Below, piece after piece: positions 28,868-36,907 of a stretch of DNA of 64,000 bases (the first letter of the stretch is position 1; every line of letters starts with the position of its first letter). The DNA is taken from positions 310,001 through 374,000 of the forward strand of contig NZ_PKRQ01000004.1 in the NCBI RefSeq assembly GCF_002855575.1. Direction: 5' to 3'. Made by a program: the position numbers and the translations under genes. This stretch comes from Tabrizicola sp. TH137. Lineage in GTDB: Bacteria > Pseudomonadota > Alphaproteobacteria > Rhodobacterales > Rhodobacteraceae. The notes beneath the pieces are model-generated. The model was given only the letters and a program-made list of their open reading frames with translations, had not been told where the DNA came from and did not search any database.

Positions 28868-28903
28868 GCCGTAACCTGTGCCGCAAACTGTGCAGCAAAC
28901 TGT
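28868..28903 (+). repeat. Three tandem imperfect 12-bp repeats
   Basis: Between the TauE gene and zapE the units GCCGTAACCTGT, GCCGCAAACTGT and GCAGCAAACTGT follow each other without spacer. The stretch lies in the 141-base intergenic region between two convergent genes. An ORF crosses it, giving Cys-Ala-Ala-Asn repeats, but it lacks an RBS and is not supported. Confidence 0.6.
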
Positions 28904-28968
28904 GGCCACGCTGCGAACGCCGGAACGGGCCCTGGCGCAACGGGGGGCGGGCGGGAACGCAGGCCCGG

Positions 28969-30048
28969 TCACCCACCCCAATCCGCCGCCTGCATCTCGC
29001 GCAGGCGGGAGGCGGTGCGTTCGAATTCGAAGGCGCCGGTGCCTTCGATGTAGAGCCGTTCGGGTTCGTCGGCGGCAGAGCAGATCAGGCGGACCCGCGC
29101 CTCGTAGAGCGCGTCGATGAGGGTGACGAAGCGTTTCGCCTCGTTGTAGTTCGAGGCGGAAAGCTGGGGGATGTCTTCGAGGATGAGGACACGCACCGCC
29201 TGTGCGATGGAGAGGAAATCGCCGGGGCCGAGGGGACGGGCGCAGAGGTCCCAGAAGGTGGCGCGGGCGATGCCGTTGGCGAAGCGGGGCACTTCGACCG
29301 TGCGGCCATTGACGGGAAGCTGCAAGGCTTCGCCCGCCGCGCCGCCGGTGAGATCGGACCAGATGGCGTTGATTTCGCCGCGCGCCCGCCCGGCGGGGTG
29401 GAAATAGACCTGCGCGCCTTGCAGGCGGTGTTGGCGGTAATCGGTCGGGCTTTGCAGTTCCACCACGTCGAGCCGGGCGCGGAGCAGGTCGATGAAGGGC
29501 AGGAAGAGCGCGCGGTTGAGACCGTTGAGATAGAGATCCTCGGGCGGGCGGTTGGAGGTGGTGACGATGACCGCGCCGCCGGCGAGGAGCTTTTCGAAGA
29601 GCCTGCCCACGACCATGGCATCGGTGATGTCGGTGATCTGCATTTCATCGAAGGCAAGGAGGCGGGTGTCCTTGAGGATCGCCTCGGCCACCGGGGCGAT
29701 GGGATCTTCGACGCCTTTCTTGCGCGCCTCGTGCATGGCCTTGTGGGTGTCCTGCATGAAGGCGTGGAAATGGACGCGGCGCTTCTGGCGGATGTCGGTC
29801 GCTTCGTGGAACAGGTCCATCAGCATGGATTTGCCGCGCCCGACACCGCCCCAGAGGTAGAGCCCCTTGGGCGGGGTGAGCGGTTTGGCGAAGAGACCGG
29901 CGAAGAGGCCAACGCGGCGGTCGGCATGGGTTTCGAGCCAGAGGCGGATCGCTTCGAGCCGGGGCAGCACGGCATGTTGCGCCGGATCGGCGCGGAGCTG
30001 GCCATCGGCGACGCGGGCCTCGTAGAGTTCGGTCAGGGTTTGCCGCAT
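28969..30048 (-). CDS. zapE: Cell-division ATPase ZapE (AFG1/LACE1 family)
   Basis: A 359-residue AAA-like ATPase. Walker A is GGVGRGKSMLMDLF (about residues 67-80) and Walker B LLAFDEMQITDITDA (about 138-152), followed by SNRPPEDLYLNGLNR, a highly conserved ZapE stretch. In E. coli ZapE binds FtsZ at the constricting ring. The start at ATG 30048 gives family length. No SD precedes it; instead a palindrome with TATACA lies 5 bases upstream, which would fit a leaderless mRNA. Confidence 0.9.
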   Translation of the reverse strand: MRQTLTELYEARVADGQLRADPAQHAVLPRLEAIRLWLETHADRRVGLFAGLFAKPLTPPKGLYLWGGVGRGKSMLMDLFHEATDIRQKRRVHFHAFMQDTHKAMHEARKKGVEDPIAPVAEAILKDTRLLAFDEMQITDITDAMVVGRLFEKLLAGGAVIVTTSNRPPEDLYLNGLNRALFLPFIDLLRARLDVVELQSPTDYRQHRLQGAQVYFHPAGRARGEINAIWSDLTGGAAGEALQLPVNGRTVEVPRFANGIARATFWDLCARPLGPGDFLSIAQAVRVLILEDIPQLSASNYNEAKRFVTLIDALYEARVRLICSAADEPERLYIEGTGAFEFERTASRLREMQAADWGG

Positions 30049-30050
30049 AC

Positions 30051-30064
30051 CGTTGTATACAACG
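30051..30064. promoter_or_regulatory. 14-bp perfect palindrome at the zapE start (possible operator/-10)
   Basis: CGTTGTATACAACG is an exact inverted repeat 2 bases from the zapE ATG. Read toward zapE it contains TATACA placed about 5 bases before the ATG, as a -10 box for a leaderless transcript; a weak -35 (TTCCCA) sits 17 bases further upstream. The palindrome core TTGTATACAA resembles GntR-type operators. Whether it is operator, promoter, or both is inference. Confidence 0.5.
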
Positions 30065-30229
30065 CGCGGCGGCCTGTGGGAAGCGGTGCGATGCGCCATC
30101 CTTTCGGATGCAGGGCCGACCGAAGCATCCGGCGGGCTGATCGGAGGAGAGAATGCAGGGGCGCGGCGGGCGGCATAATCTGACGTCGTGCCGCCGATCC
30201 CGCGCGGCACCGCAAGAAGGCCCGAAACC

Positions 30230-30409
30230 ATGAGCGACGCGACCCGCGGCTTGCCGATCCATAGGCCCGACCCCGATTTCGGGCGCATGTACAGGCATCC
30301 GGCCGACGTGCTGCCCGAGGTGCAATTGGGGCGCGGCTGGTGGCTGCTGCCGATGCTGGCGGGCGGCGTGGCGGGCTGGGCCGTGCTGATGCGGGCCATC
30401 TTCTTCTGA
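30230..30409 (+). CDS. Small membrane protein, twin copy 1 (59 aa)
   Basis: A 59-residue protein with an N-terminal soluble motif (SDATRGLPIHRPDPDFGR) and one C-terminal membrane segment beginning GRGWWLLP and ending at the last residue (AIFF). It is a tandem paralogue of the ORF at 30499-30678; both share LPIHRPDP-x-FGR, RGWWLLP and a -FF terminus. A FliA-like -10 (GCCGATCC at 30193-30200) lies upstream with a poorer -35 region (CATAAT, short spacing). No function can be named. The location directly before flagellar genes and the promoter class of its twin suggest a motility link. Confidence 0.7.
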   Translation: MSDATRGLPIHRPDPDFGRMYRHPADVLPEVQLGRGWWLLPMLAGGVAGWAVLMRAIFF

Positions 30410-30417
30410 TCCTGCCC

Positions 30418-30444
30418 TAAATCGCAGCCGGGCCAAGCCGTTTG
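30418..30444 (+). promoter_or_regulatory. FliA (sigma28)-type promoter for twin copy 2
   Basis: TAAA (30418-30421), 15-base spacer, GCCGTTTG (30437-30444). This matches the flagellar sigma28 layout TAAA-N15-GCCGATAA and the other sites of this window, all TAAA-N15-G(C/T)CGTT. The predicted start at about 30451 leaves a leader of roughly 48 nt, in which GGGCACG/CGTGCCC (30454-30472) can form a 7-bp hairpin at the 5' end. Confidence 0.65.
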
Positions 30445-30498
30445 GGCATCTGAGGGCACGATGTCCGTGCCCATGCGATCCATGAAGGCCAGACCACC

Positions 30499-30678
30499 AT
30501 GAGCGATGCAAGCCACGGCCTGCCGATCCATCGCCCCGATCCGGAATTCGGGCGGAGCTATGGGCGGCAAGGCGATGCCGTTCCGCAGATGACCATTTCG
30601 CGGGGGTGGTGGCTTTTGCCTGCCTTCCTTGGCGGTGTGACGGGATGGGTGTTCCTGTTCAAGGCGCTGTTCTTCTGA
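30499..30678 (+). CDS. Small membrane protein, twin copy 2 (59 aa)
   Basis: A 59-residue tandem paralogue of the ORF at 30230-30409: same length, same LPIHRPDP-x-FGR motif, same RGWWLLP entry into a single C-terminal membrane helix and the same -LFF/-IFF end. The middle (residues 20-34) has diverged, while the ends are kept, as expected for selection on protein sequence. It has its own FliA-type promoter. Topology is probably cytoplasmic N-terminus with a C-terminal tail anchor. Function unknown; late flagellar expression is inferred from the promoter. Confidence 0.75.
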   Translation: MSDASHGLPIHRPDPEFGRSYGRQGDAVPQMTISRGWWLLPAFLGGVTGWVFLFKALFF

Positions 30679-30686
30679 GGGATGGC

Positions 30687-30713
30687 TAAACCCTTGTCGG
30701 GTCGGGCCGTTGA
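30687..30713 (+). promoter_or_regulatory. FliA (sigma28)-type promoter for the GAF gene
   Basis: TAAA (30687-30690), 15-base spacer, GCCGTTGA (30706-30713), only 8 bases after the stop of the second twin gene. The predicted start is near 30720, giving a short leader to the ATG at 30744 with an AGGAGG SD. A sigma54 reading of the same stretch (TGGC at 30683) fails at the -12 GC. Confidence 0.6.
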
Positions 30714-30743
30714 GGTCTGAGGATTTTCGTGCAGGAGGCAGGA

Positions 30744-32006
30744 ATGGCAGTGGCCCATCTCTACGGTCTGAAACCGGTCGAGCGGGAAGCCCCGCGGGCA
30801 CCGCGCATGTTCGTCGAACCGGCGGATTTCGCTGCGGTGGCAGAACTGGCGCGGGCGATTTCAGGATGCGAACGCGCCTGCATCCGGCTGGAGGATGACG
30901 AGACGGGCGAAATGCGTCTGGCCTTCTTTCCCGAGTTGCCGGGGGTGACGGATCTGCCTGCGGCGCTGATGCCGAACGGGCGGGGGCTGGCGGTGCTGGA
31001 CCCGGCGCCGATGGGCCGTGACATTGCGGCGGCCGGCCTGCCGGACCTGGGCTTCTGGGCGGGTTTTGCGCTGAAATCGCAGGGCGGGCGCGTGCTGGGG
31101 GTGCTGGGCCTGATGGACAGCGCGCCGCGCGAGATGAGCGATGCGACGATGCAGCAACTGGTGCAGTTGTCGGGCATCCTGTCGCTGGGGATCGGGATGG
31201 CCGCATCGGTGATCCGGGTTCTGGCGCGGCAGACGCTGGGCGTGATCGAGGATGTGGCCGAGGTCGAGGAGGGTGCGGCCTCGCCGGCCCTGACCGGGCT
31301 GATGCGCTATGCGGCGGGGCGGATGCCCAGCAATGCCGAGGCGATGGCAATGCGGATCGCCGGGCTGGCCGAAATGTCGGACGGGCATCTGCTGCTGACG
31401 GAGACGGCGACGTCGATCCTGTTCACCCATGGCTTCCGGCTGGCGACATCGGATGTGCTGGAGGATGCGCCCGAGGCGGAAGAGGTGGCCGAAGTCCAGG
31501 CATCGAAGGAATTCCAGGCGATGGCGCGGCTGCGGATCGGGGAAGTCCATCACGACATCGCCCGCGACGATGAGACCGACAAGTTCGCCTTCCGCATCAC
31601 CGGAAGCGGTGCCGACTGGGTGCTGCTGGACAACGGGCTGGAGCAGGGCTGGCCGGAAATGGCGGCCGAGATCATCAAGCGGACGCGGAACGCGACCTTT
31701 GACTATGTGCGGATGCACATGATCCATCGCCGCGATGCGCCGATGCCGTCGGGGGAATATCTCTACGATCTTTATGGCATCGAATGGGCGGTGCGCGGCA
31801 CGCCGGAGGCGGCGGAGGCACGCGGTGAGGACGGGACCTGGCGGTCCTTCGATGCGAGCAGCGCCTCGCCGGACAATCCGCGCGACTTTTCGGCGCTGGC
31901 GGCCTTTGCGGCGATCCCCGACCTTGAGGCCAGGATCGGGGGGGATGTGCATGAATGGTCCAAGCGGATTGCCGCCGGATCGGAGATCACGCCCGTCTTC
32001 AACTGA
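30744..32006 (+). CDS. GAF-domain protein, probably FliA-regulated
   Basis: A 420-residue soluble protein. The first 160 residues look like a GAF sensor: ELARAISGCERACIRLEDDE, then GFWAGFALKSQGGRVLGVLGLMDSAPREMSDATMQQL, the typical end of a GAF fold. The second half (about 190-420) is acidic and of unknown fold, with a conserved-looking core FAFRITGSGADWVLLDNGLEQGW. No catalytic output domain (GGDEF, EAL, kinase) is visible. The start at ATG 30744 is set by an AGGAGG SD 5 bases upstream. It converges with fliA (54-base gap holding GC-rich inverted repeats). Role in motility is inferred from promoter and position. Confidence 0.65.
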   Translation: MAVAHLYGLKPVEREAPRAPRMFVEPADFAAVAELARAISGCERACIRLEDDETGEMRLAFFPELPGVTDLPAALMPNGRGLAVLDPAPMGRDIAAAGLPDLGFWAGFALKSQGGRVLGVLGLMDSAPREMSDATMQQLVQLSGILSLGIGMAASVIRVLARQTLGVIEDVAEVEEGAASPALTGLMRYAAGRMPSNAEAMAMRIAGLAEMSDGHLLLTETATSILFTHGFRLATSDVLEDAPEAEEVAEVQASKEFQAMARLRIGEVHHDIARDDETDKFAFRITGSGADWVLLDNGLEQGWPEMAAEIIKRTRNATFDYVRMHMIHRRDAPMPSGEYLYDLYGIEWAVRGTPEAAEARGEDGTWRSFDASSASPDNPRDFSALAAFAAIPDLEARIGGDVHEWSKRIAAGSEITPVFN

Positions 32007-32059
32007 GACGCCGGACGGAATGGGGAGGGCCGCGGGGACGGCCATCCGGGGGGCGCGGG

Positions 32060-32839
32060 TCAGGCCGCGTCCCCTTCCATTTTGACGATGCTTTCGCGCA
32101 GGCGGCCGACGGCGGCCTTCTTGATCTGGCTGACGCGGCCCGTGGTGACGCCGAGGATTTCGGCGATTTCATAGACGTTCAGTTCTTCGACGAAATAGAG
32201 TTGCAGGACCAGCGCCTCGCGTTCCGGCAGGTCGCCCAGGGCGCGGCGCAGCATCTGGCGCATCTGATCGTGCTGCATCTTGTCTTCGACGGACCGGCCC
32301 GCGTCGGAGAAGAGCATGGAGTGATCGGTATAGACCTCGTCCAGCGACTTGATCTGGGAGGCGCCGAACTGGGCTTCCCAATCCTCAAGCTCGCCCACGG
32401 TGATGCCCATGTCGGCGGCGATCTCGTGCTTTTCGGGGGTGCGGAGAAGGGTCTGTTCCAGCTTTTGCGTCGATGCGCGCATGCGCTGCTGCATCACGAT
32501 GGTGGCGCGGCAGAGCGAAGAGGAGGCGCGGAGATAGTCGATGATGGAGCCGCGGATGCGGATGGCGGCATAGGCGGCGAAACTCGCACCCTGGCGCGGG
32601 GTATAGCGCTGGGCGGCATCGACGAGACCCATGTAGCCGACCTGGAGCATGTCTTCCACCTCGGCCATGCGGCCGACGCGGCCATGCATGTGCCAGGCGA
32701 TCTTGCGGACAAGGTCCATGTGCGAGCGGACCAGCTTTTCGGGCGAGGGGCCGTCCTGTTCGGCATAGCGTTTGGCGAGCATCATTCGCGCCCTTTCGGT
32801 GAGGGTTCGGGAAAACGGGTCATTCGGCGGCTCCGGCAT
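32060..32839 (-). CDS. fliA: Flagellar sigma factor FliA (sigma28)
   Basis: A 259-residue sigma70-family factor of the FliA type. Region 2 is seen as HMDLVRKIAWHMHGRVGRMAEVEDMLQVGYMGLVDAAQRY and IRGSIIDYLR (about 40-100), region 3 as GITVGELEDWE, and region 4 as EIAEILGVTTGRVSQIKKAAVGRLR (about 222-246). It recognises late flagellar promoters; several TAAA-N15-GCCGTT sites lie in this window. The start at ATG 32839 overlaps flhF by 20 bases; a later start is possible. It is the last gene of flhA-flhF-fliA. The antagonist FlgM is encoded at 38741. Confidence 0.92.
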   Translation of the reverse strand: MPEPPNDPFSRTLTERARMMLAKRYAEQDGPSPEKLVRSHMDLVRKIAWHMHGRVGRMAEVEDMLQVGYMGLVDAAQRYTPRQGASFAAYAAIRIRGSIIDYLRASSSLCRATIVMQQRMRASTQKLEQTLLRTPEKHEIAADMGITVGELEDWEAQFGASQIKSLDEVYTDHSMLFSDAGRSVEDKMQHDQMRQMLRRALGDLPEREALVLQLYFVEELNVYEIAEILGVTTGRVSQIKKAAVGRLRESIVKMEGDAA

Positions 32840-33944
32840 AGGCGGGGGACCATCCGTCGGCCCAGTTGCGCAGGTCGGCGAGACCGGGGCGGGAGAGGGC
32901 GTTGACAAGCCCGGTGCCTGCGGCGGTCCGCGTGAGCCTGAGGCCGACATCGGCGATGGCGGCCAGTTCACCCTGTTCGGGCCACCACTGATCGAGCCCG
33001 GTGAGGGTGACCGTGGGGGCGAAGGCCTGCCAGTCGTAGCAGAGCCGCGAGATGCGGGCCGGGTGAAGGCCCGCAGGGAGGCAGAGCACCAGCTCTGCCC
33101 CGTCGATTTCGATGAGCCGGGCGACGAGGGCCGGGGCCTCGGCCGGGGTGTCGGAGAGGTCGATGATCTGCGGCGCATGGGGCTGCGGATCGGGCAGCGC
33201 CATGGCACCGGCGATGGTGGGGCGGTCCAGCGTCAGGCCCATCAGGCGGGCCCAGCCGCGCAGCCGATCCTCGACCAGCAGATTGCCGGGGACGGGGGCG
33301 ATGAGCTGCGGGCGCAGGTCGGGAAGCGCCAGCATCCAATGGGCGGCAAGGCGGGCGGCCAGCATGGATTTGCCCGCGCCGGGGGGGCCGACGATGAGAA
33401 GCCGGGACGGGATCTCTTCGGCCAGGCCTTCGGGCGGCAGCAGGCTGCGGGTCAGGCGGGTGAAGGGATCGTTCGGGACGGCCCGCGCGGCCTCGGCCCG
33501 GAGGGCCTGGGCGAAATCGTAGGGCGGCGGGTCCGGCGGGGTGGGTTGCGGGCGCGGCACGGCATCCGCCGCGATGGAGCGGTGGAGGACGGGGCGGAAG
33601 ACGGCGTCCATCCGGGGGGCCGGGGTGGCGGGCGGGGTGGCGGCCACGGAGGGAGCCGTTGCGGGGGCCATTGCAGGGGCCGTTCCGGGGGCCGGGGTCG
33701 CCGGCATGACGGGAGGCATGGCCGGGGTCGCGTCGGGCGCCGAAGCGGGGGCCCAAGCGGCGGGCGCGGCGGGCTGGGGCGCGGGCGGCGCGGTGCCGAT
33801 CTCGGCATCGGGCGCGATGGCCGTGACTTCGACCATGCCGCCGACGCGTGTGGTGGAAAGGATCAGCGCATCGGGGCCGAGACGGCGGAGGAGTTCCTCC
33901 ATCGCCTTTTGGCTGTCTGTGGCGCGGACGGTGATTGCGGTCAT
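32820..33944 (-). CDS. flhF: FlhF-like flagellar SRP-type GTPase
   Basis: A 374-residue protein. The N-terminus (ITVRATDSQKAMEELLRRLGPDALILSTTRVGGMVEVTA) is the FlhF B-domain, followed by a long Ala/Pro-rich linker (about 45-120), then an NG-type GTPase with P-loop LIVGPPGAGKSMLAARLA (about 185-202). The later G motifs are divergent (no clear DTAGR), so GTPase activity is uncertain. FlhF sets flagellar position and number in other bacteria. The start overlaps the flhA stop (ATGA at 33941-33944) and its end overlaps fliA, so it is tightly coupled in the operon. Confidence 0.75.
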   Translation of the reverse strand: MTAITVRATDSQKAMEELLRRLGPDALILSTTRVGGMVEVTAIAPDAEIGTAPPAPQPAAPAAWAPASAPDATPAMPPVMPATPAPGTAPAMAPATAPSVAATPPATPAPRMDAVFRPVLHRSIAADAVPRPQPTPPDPPPYDFAQALRAEAARAVPNDPFTRLTRSLLPPEGLAEEIPSRLLIVGPPGAGKSMLAARLAAHWMLALPDLRPQLIAPVPGNLLVEDRLRGWARLMGLTLDRPTIAGAMALPDPQPHAPQIIDLSDTPAEAPALVARLIEIDGAELVLCLPAGLHPARISRLCYDWQAFAPTVTLTGLDQWWPEQGELAAIADVGLRLTRTAAGTGLVNALSRPGLADLRNWADGWSPAYAGAAE

Positions 33945-36097
33945 CTGTCAGCCCCCATCGGAGTCATCTGAGGTTGCGGTTGAGGGGTGGCCATGCGGGG
34001 CAGTTGCTGCTGTCCGCCGATGGCGGCCACGACTTCCACGCGGCGGTTGTCGGGCAGTTCGTTGATGCCCATGACGATGGCATCGGGCAGGTGCGGGCGC
34101 AGGAATTGCGCGAAGCTGCGGCGCAACTGGCCTGCGACGATGAGCACGGCCTGCTTGCCCTGCCCCTGGGCATTGTCGAGCGCCTCGGAGATCGACTTGA
34201 CCAGGGTGGCGGCGAGGCCGTTGTCGAGGACGAGCCCCTCTTCGCCCTGGCGGCGGGCGCGGATCAGAAGCTGTTCCAGTTCCGGATCGAGCGTGACCAG
34301 CGGGAGCGGCGTGTTGATCGGCACCATCTGTTGCAGCAGGAGCGGGATCAGCACCGGGCGCAGCGCTTCGGCCATGTCGGCGGCGGAAAGGTTGCGGGGG
34401 GCGAGATCGGCCACGCCTTCGAGGATGCGGCGCAGGTCGCCGATCGGGATACGTTCGGCCAGCAGCCCGCGCAGCACGGCGGTCACGGTGTGCAGCGGCA
34501 CGACCTTGGGCACCACGGCATTGACGAGGGTGGGCGAGACGCGGGCGAGCGTGTCGAGGAGCGTCTGCACGTCATCGGGACCGATCAGGTCGGCAGCGTG
34601 TTTGTAAAGGAGTTGCGAGAGGTGCGTGGCGATGACGGATTCGGGTTCCACCACCACGTGATCGTCGGCCTCTGCCTCGGGGAGCTGATGGGGCAGGATC
34701 CAGACGGCATCGAGGCCGAAGGAGGGATCCTTGACGTCGATCCCCTTGAGCTTGCGGGTGGAGGAGGCGCCGGGGATGGCGAGCTTGCGGTCGGGATAGA
34801 CCACGTCCTCGCCCCGGATGACCTGGCCGATGCGGATGCGATACTGGTTCGGGGTCAGCGTCAGGTCATCGCGGATGCGGACACCGGGGACGACGAAGCC
34901 CATCGCCTTGGACACTTCGCGGCGGATGGCGGTGATGCGCTGGACCAGCGCGCCGCCGCCTTCGCCCGCCAGCGGGATCAGCGCATAGCCGATCTGGAGC
35001 GAGACGGGGGCGTGATCGGTGACATCTTCGGCGGTGATCGCCTCGGTACCGGGACGGGCGGCCTCGGCCCCCGGCGCGGCGGCGCCGCCTGCGGGGGATG
35101 CCTCTTCCTCGGCATCCGGGGCGCTGTCGGGGCGGCCGAACCAGGCGAGGACGCCGGCGGCGGCGGCACCGACGAGGAACATGACATTCGGCATGCCGGG
35201 GACGAGGCCGATGATGGCCATGACGCCCGCCACCGGAAGCCAGGCCTGGCGCAGGTGGATCTGCTTGGCGATGAGGCCCGACATGTCATGCGAGGAGGAG
35301 ACGCGGGTGACGATGATCGCGGTGGCGATGGAAAGGAGCAGCGCCGGGATCTGCGCGACGAGACCGTCGCCGATGGAGAGCAGGACATAGGTATGCGAGG
35401 CATCCGACAGCGACAGCCCGTGCTGGAGCGTGCCGATCAGGATGCCGCCGATGATGTTGATGGCGAGGATCAGGATGCCCGCCATGGCATCGCCCTTCAC
35501 GAATTTCCCGGCACCGTCCATGGACCCGTAGAAATCGGCCTCGGCGGCGACCTCGGCCCGGCGGGCGCGGGCCTGATCAGGTGTCAGAAGTCCGGCATTC
35601 AGGTCGGCGTCGATCGCCATCTGCTTGCCCGGCATGGCATCGAGGGTGAAGCGGGCCGAGACCTCGGACACGCGGCTTGCACCCTTGGTGATGACGACGA
35701 GGTTGATGATGACGAGGATGGTGAAGACGAGGATGCCGACGATCAGGTTGCCCGCGATGACGAATTCCCCGAAGGCCTGGATCACCTTGCCGGCGGCATC
35801 GTGGCCGGTATGGCCTTCGGCGAGCACGACGCGGGTGGAGGCCACGTTCAGCGCGAGGCGGAAGATGGTGGCGATAAGCAAGAGGTTGGGAAAGCTGGAG
35901 AAATCCAGCGGGCGGTAGCAATAGAGCGCCACCATCAGGATCACGAGCGACAGAAGGATATTGGCGACGAAAAAGATGTCCAGGAGGACGACGGGCAGCG
36001 GCAGCACCATCATCGCGATGATGGCGAGGATGCCGAGCGGCAGGGCGATGCCGCCCATCGCGGTGGCGAAGCCGGTTTTTGCGGCGGCGCTGCTCAT
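33941..36097 (-). CDS. flhA: Flagellar type III export component FlhA
   Basis: A 718-residue protein with about eight N-terminal membrane segments (residues 15-330) and a cytoplasmic C-domain. It carries the FHIPEP signature (SEVSARFTLDAMPGKQMAIDADL, about 143-165). The C-domain binds export chaperones and substrates. A linker (about 335-370, Glu/Ala/Pro-rich) joins both parts. First gene of flhA-flhF-fliA; a sigma54 promoter lies 87 bases upstream, divergent from the flgP operon. Confidence 0.96.
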   Translation of the reverse strand: MSSAAAKTGFATAMGGIALPLGILAIIAMMVLPLPVVLLDIFFVANILLSLVILMVALYCYRPLDFSSFPNLLLIATIFRLALNVASTRVVLAEGHTGHDAAGKVIQAFGEFVIAGNLIVGILVFTILVIINLVVITKGASRVSEVSARFTLDAMPGKQMAIDADLNAGLLTPDQARARRAEVAAEADFYGSMDGAGKFVKGDAMAGILILAINIIGGILIGTLQHGLSLSDASHTYVLLSIGDGLVAQIPALLLSIATAIIVTRVSSSHDMSGLIAKQIHLRQAWLPVAGVMAIIGLVPGMPNVMFLVGAAAAGVLAWFGRPDSAPDAEEEASPAGGAAAPGAEAARPGTEAITAEDVTDHAPVSLQIGYALIPLAGEGGGALVQRITAIRREVSKAMGFVVPGVRIRDDLTLTPNQYRIRIGQVIRGEDVVYPDRKLAIPGASSTRKLKGIDVKDPSFGLDAVWILPHQLPEAEADDHVVVEPESVIATHLSQLLYKHAADLIGPDDVQTLLDTLARVSPTLVNAVVPKVVPLHTVTAVLRGLLAERIPIGDLRRILEGVADLAPRNLSAADMAEALRPVLIPLLLQQMVPINTPLPLVTLDPELEQLLIRARRQGEEGLVLDNGLAATLVKSISEALDNAQGQGKQAVLIVAGQLRRSFAQFLRPHLPDAIVMGINELPDNRRVEVVAAIGGQQQLPRMATPQPQPQMTPMGADR

Positions 36098-36183
36098 GCA
36101 GTCTGCTTCCCTGTTCTGGTGGTGGCGGCGGGTGTCATAGGTCCGTCATCCCCGGTGGTCGTTCCTGTCTTCGGGGCGAGACT

Positions 36184-36199
36184 TGCAAAGCCTGTGCCA
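36184..36199 (-). promoter_or_regulatory. Sigma54 promoter for flhA-flhF-fliA
   Basis: Minus strand TGGCACAGGCTTTGCA: TGGCAC at -24, TTGCA at -12, correct spacing between GG and GC. It sits about 90 bases before the flhA ATG (36097). A CGGATGGGTT motif, also seen upstream of fleT, lies at 36216-36225 between this promoter and the divergent one. Confidence 0.85.
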
Positions 36200-36316
36200 G
36201 AGGGGGGCAGACCTGCGGATGGGTTGGCGGAAGGGGCGATGGCGGGAAGAGGCACGCGCGCGCGAGGGGCCGGGTGGTGGCGGGGGTGTTAACGGGGGCG
36301 TGATCGGCTGGACGGG

Positions 36317-36332
36317 TGGCATGGGGATTGCA
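36317..36332 (+). promoter_or_regulatory. Sigma54 promoter for flgP-flgT-flgA-flgM
   Basis: TGGCATGGGGATTGCA has the -24 GG and -12 GC at the right distance. The predicted start is near 36343, about 30 bases before the flgP ATG (36374). It is divergent from the flhA sigma54 promoter, so one activator complex could serve both. Confidence 0.85.
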
Positions 36333-36373
36333 GGGAAAGGGCCGACTGACGGACCCTTGACTGGAGCCCTGCG

Positions 36374-36907
36374 ATGCACCGCGCCGCCCCTGCCCTTTTC
36401 CTGATCGTGCCGCTTCTTGCGGGCTGCGTGTCCACGCCGCAGACGGCGACGCAGGCCCTGCCCCTGAGCGCGACGGAGACGACGCGGCAGCTTGCGGAGG
36501 TGAAGGACAATCTGGATGCCGCCGACCGGATGAACGCGCCGCCCCCGCCTGCGGCTGCGGCGGTGGCTTCGGGCGTGCAGCCGTTGAAGGGGATGGGCTT
36601 TGCCCAGATCGCCGGGCAGCCGGGCAAGACGACGAATGAAAAGCGCCTGATGGCGATCCGGGCGGCGCGGATGGATGCGCTGCGGGATCTGACCGAGCAG
36701 GTGCATGGCATCCGGATCAATGCCCAGACCACGATCAGCCAGGCCGTGGTGCGGGATGACAGCCTGTCGGCGGTGGTGCAGGGCACGTTGCGCGGCGCGC
36801 GGACGGTGCGGGTGACGCCGAAGGGGACCGACAGCTATGAGGTGGAGATGGTGCTGGACCGCGAGACGGTCGCCTATATCGTGCGCGCTCTGAAGGGGCG
36901 GGTGTGA
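36374..36907 (+). CDS. flgP: FlgP-like outer-membrane lipoprotein (LPP20 family)
   Basis: A 177-residue lipoprotein: signal with lipobox LLAGCVST (Cys at about residue 17), a spacer, then an LPP20-type domain (about 90-177) with NEKRLMAIRAARMDALRDLTEQVHG and VRVTPKGTDSYEVEMVLD. FlgP with FlgO/FlgT builds the H-ring around the outer-membrane bushing in Vibrio and similar flagella. It is the first gene after a sigma54 promoter and is followed by flgT with a TGATG junction. The name rests on domain and neighbour; LPP20 proteins are otherwise diverse. Confidence 0.75.
   Translation: MHRAAPALFLIVPLLAGCVSTPQTATQALPLSATETTRQLAEVKDNLDAADRMNAPPPPAAAAVASGVQPLKGMGFAQIAGQPGKTTNEKRLMAIRAARMDALRDLTEQVHGIRINAQTTISQAVVRDDSLSAVVQGTLRGARTVRVTPKGTDSYEVEMVLDRETVAYIVRALKGRV

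Noticed and set aside
28844-29053. 69-codon ORF with Cys-Ala-Ala-Asn repeats
   Set aside because: No SD, and it crosses the 12-bp repeats and the end of zapE; the repeats explain the pattern.
30683-30698. Possible sigma54 site (TGGC...TTGT) upstream of the GAF gene
   Set aside because: The invariant -12 GC is GT here; the overlapping TAAA-N15-GCCGTTGA fits better.
33935-36292. 785-codon plus-strand frame over flhA
   Set aside because: Antisense to flhA, Gly/Asp/Gln-rich shadow composition, no family motif.
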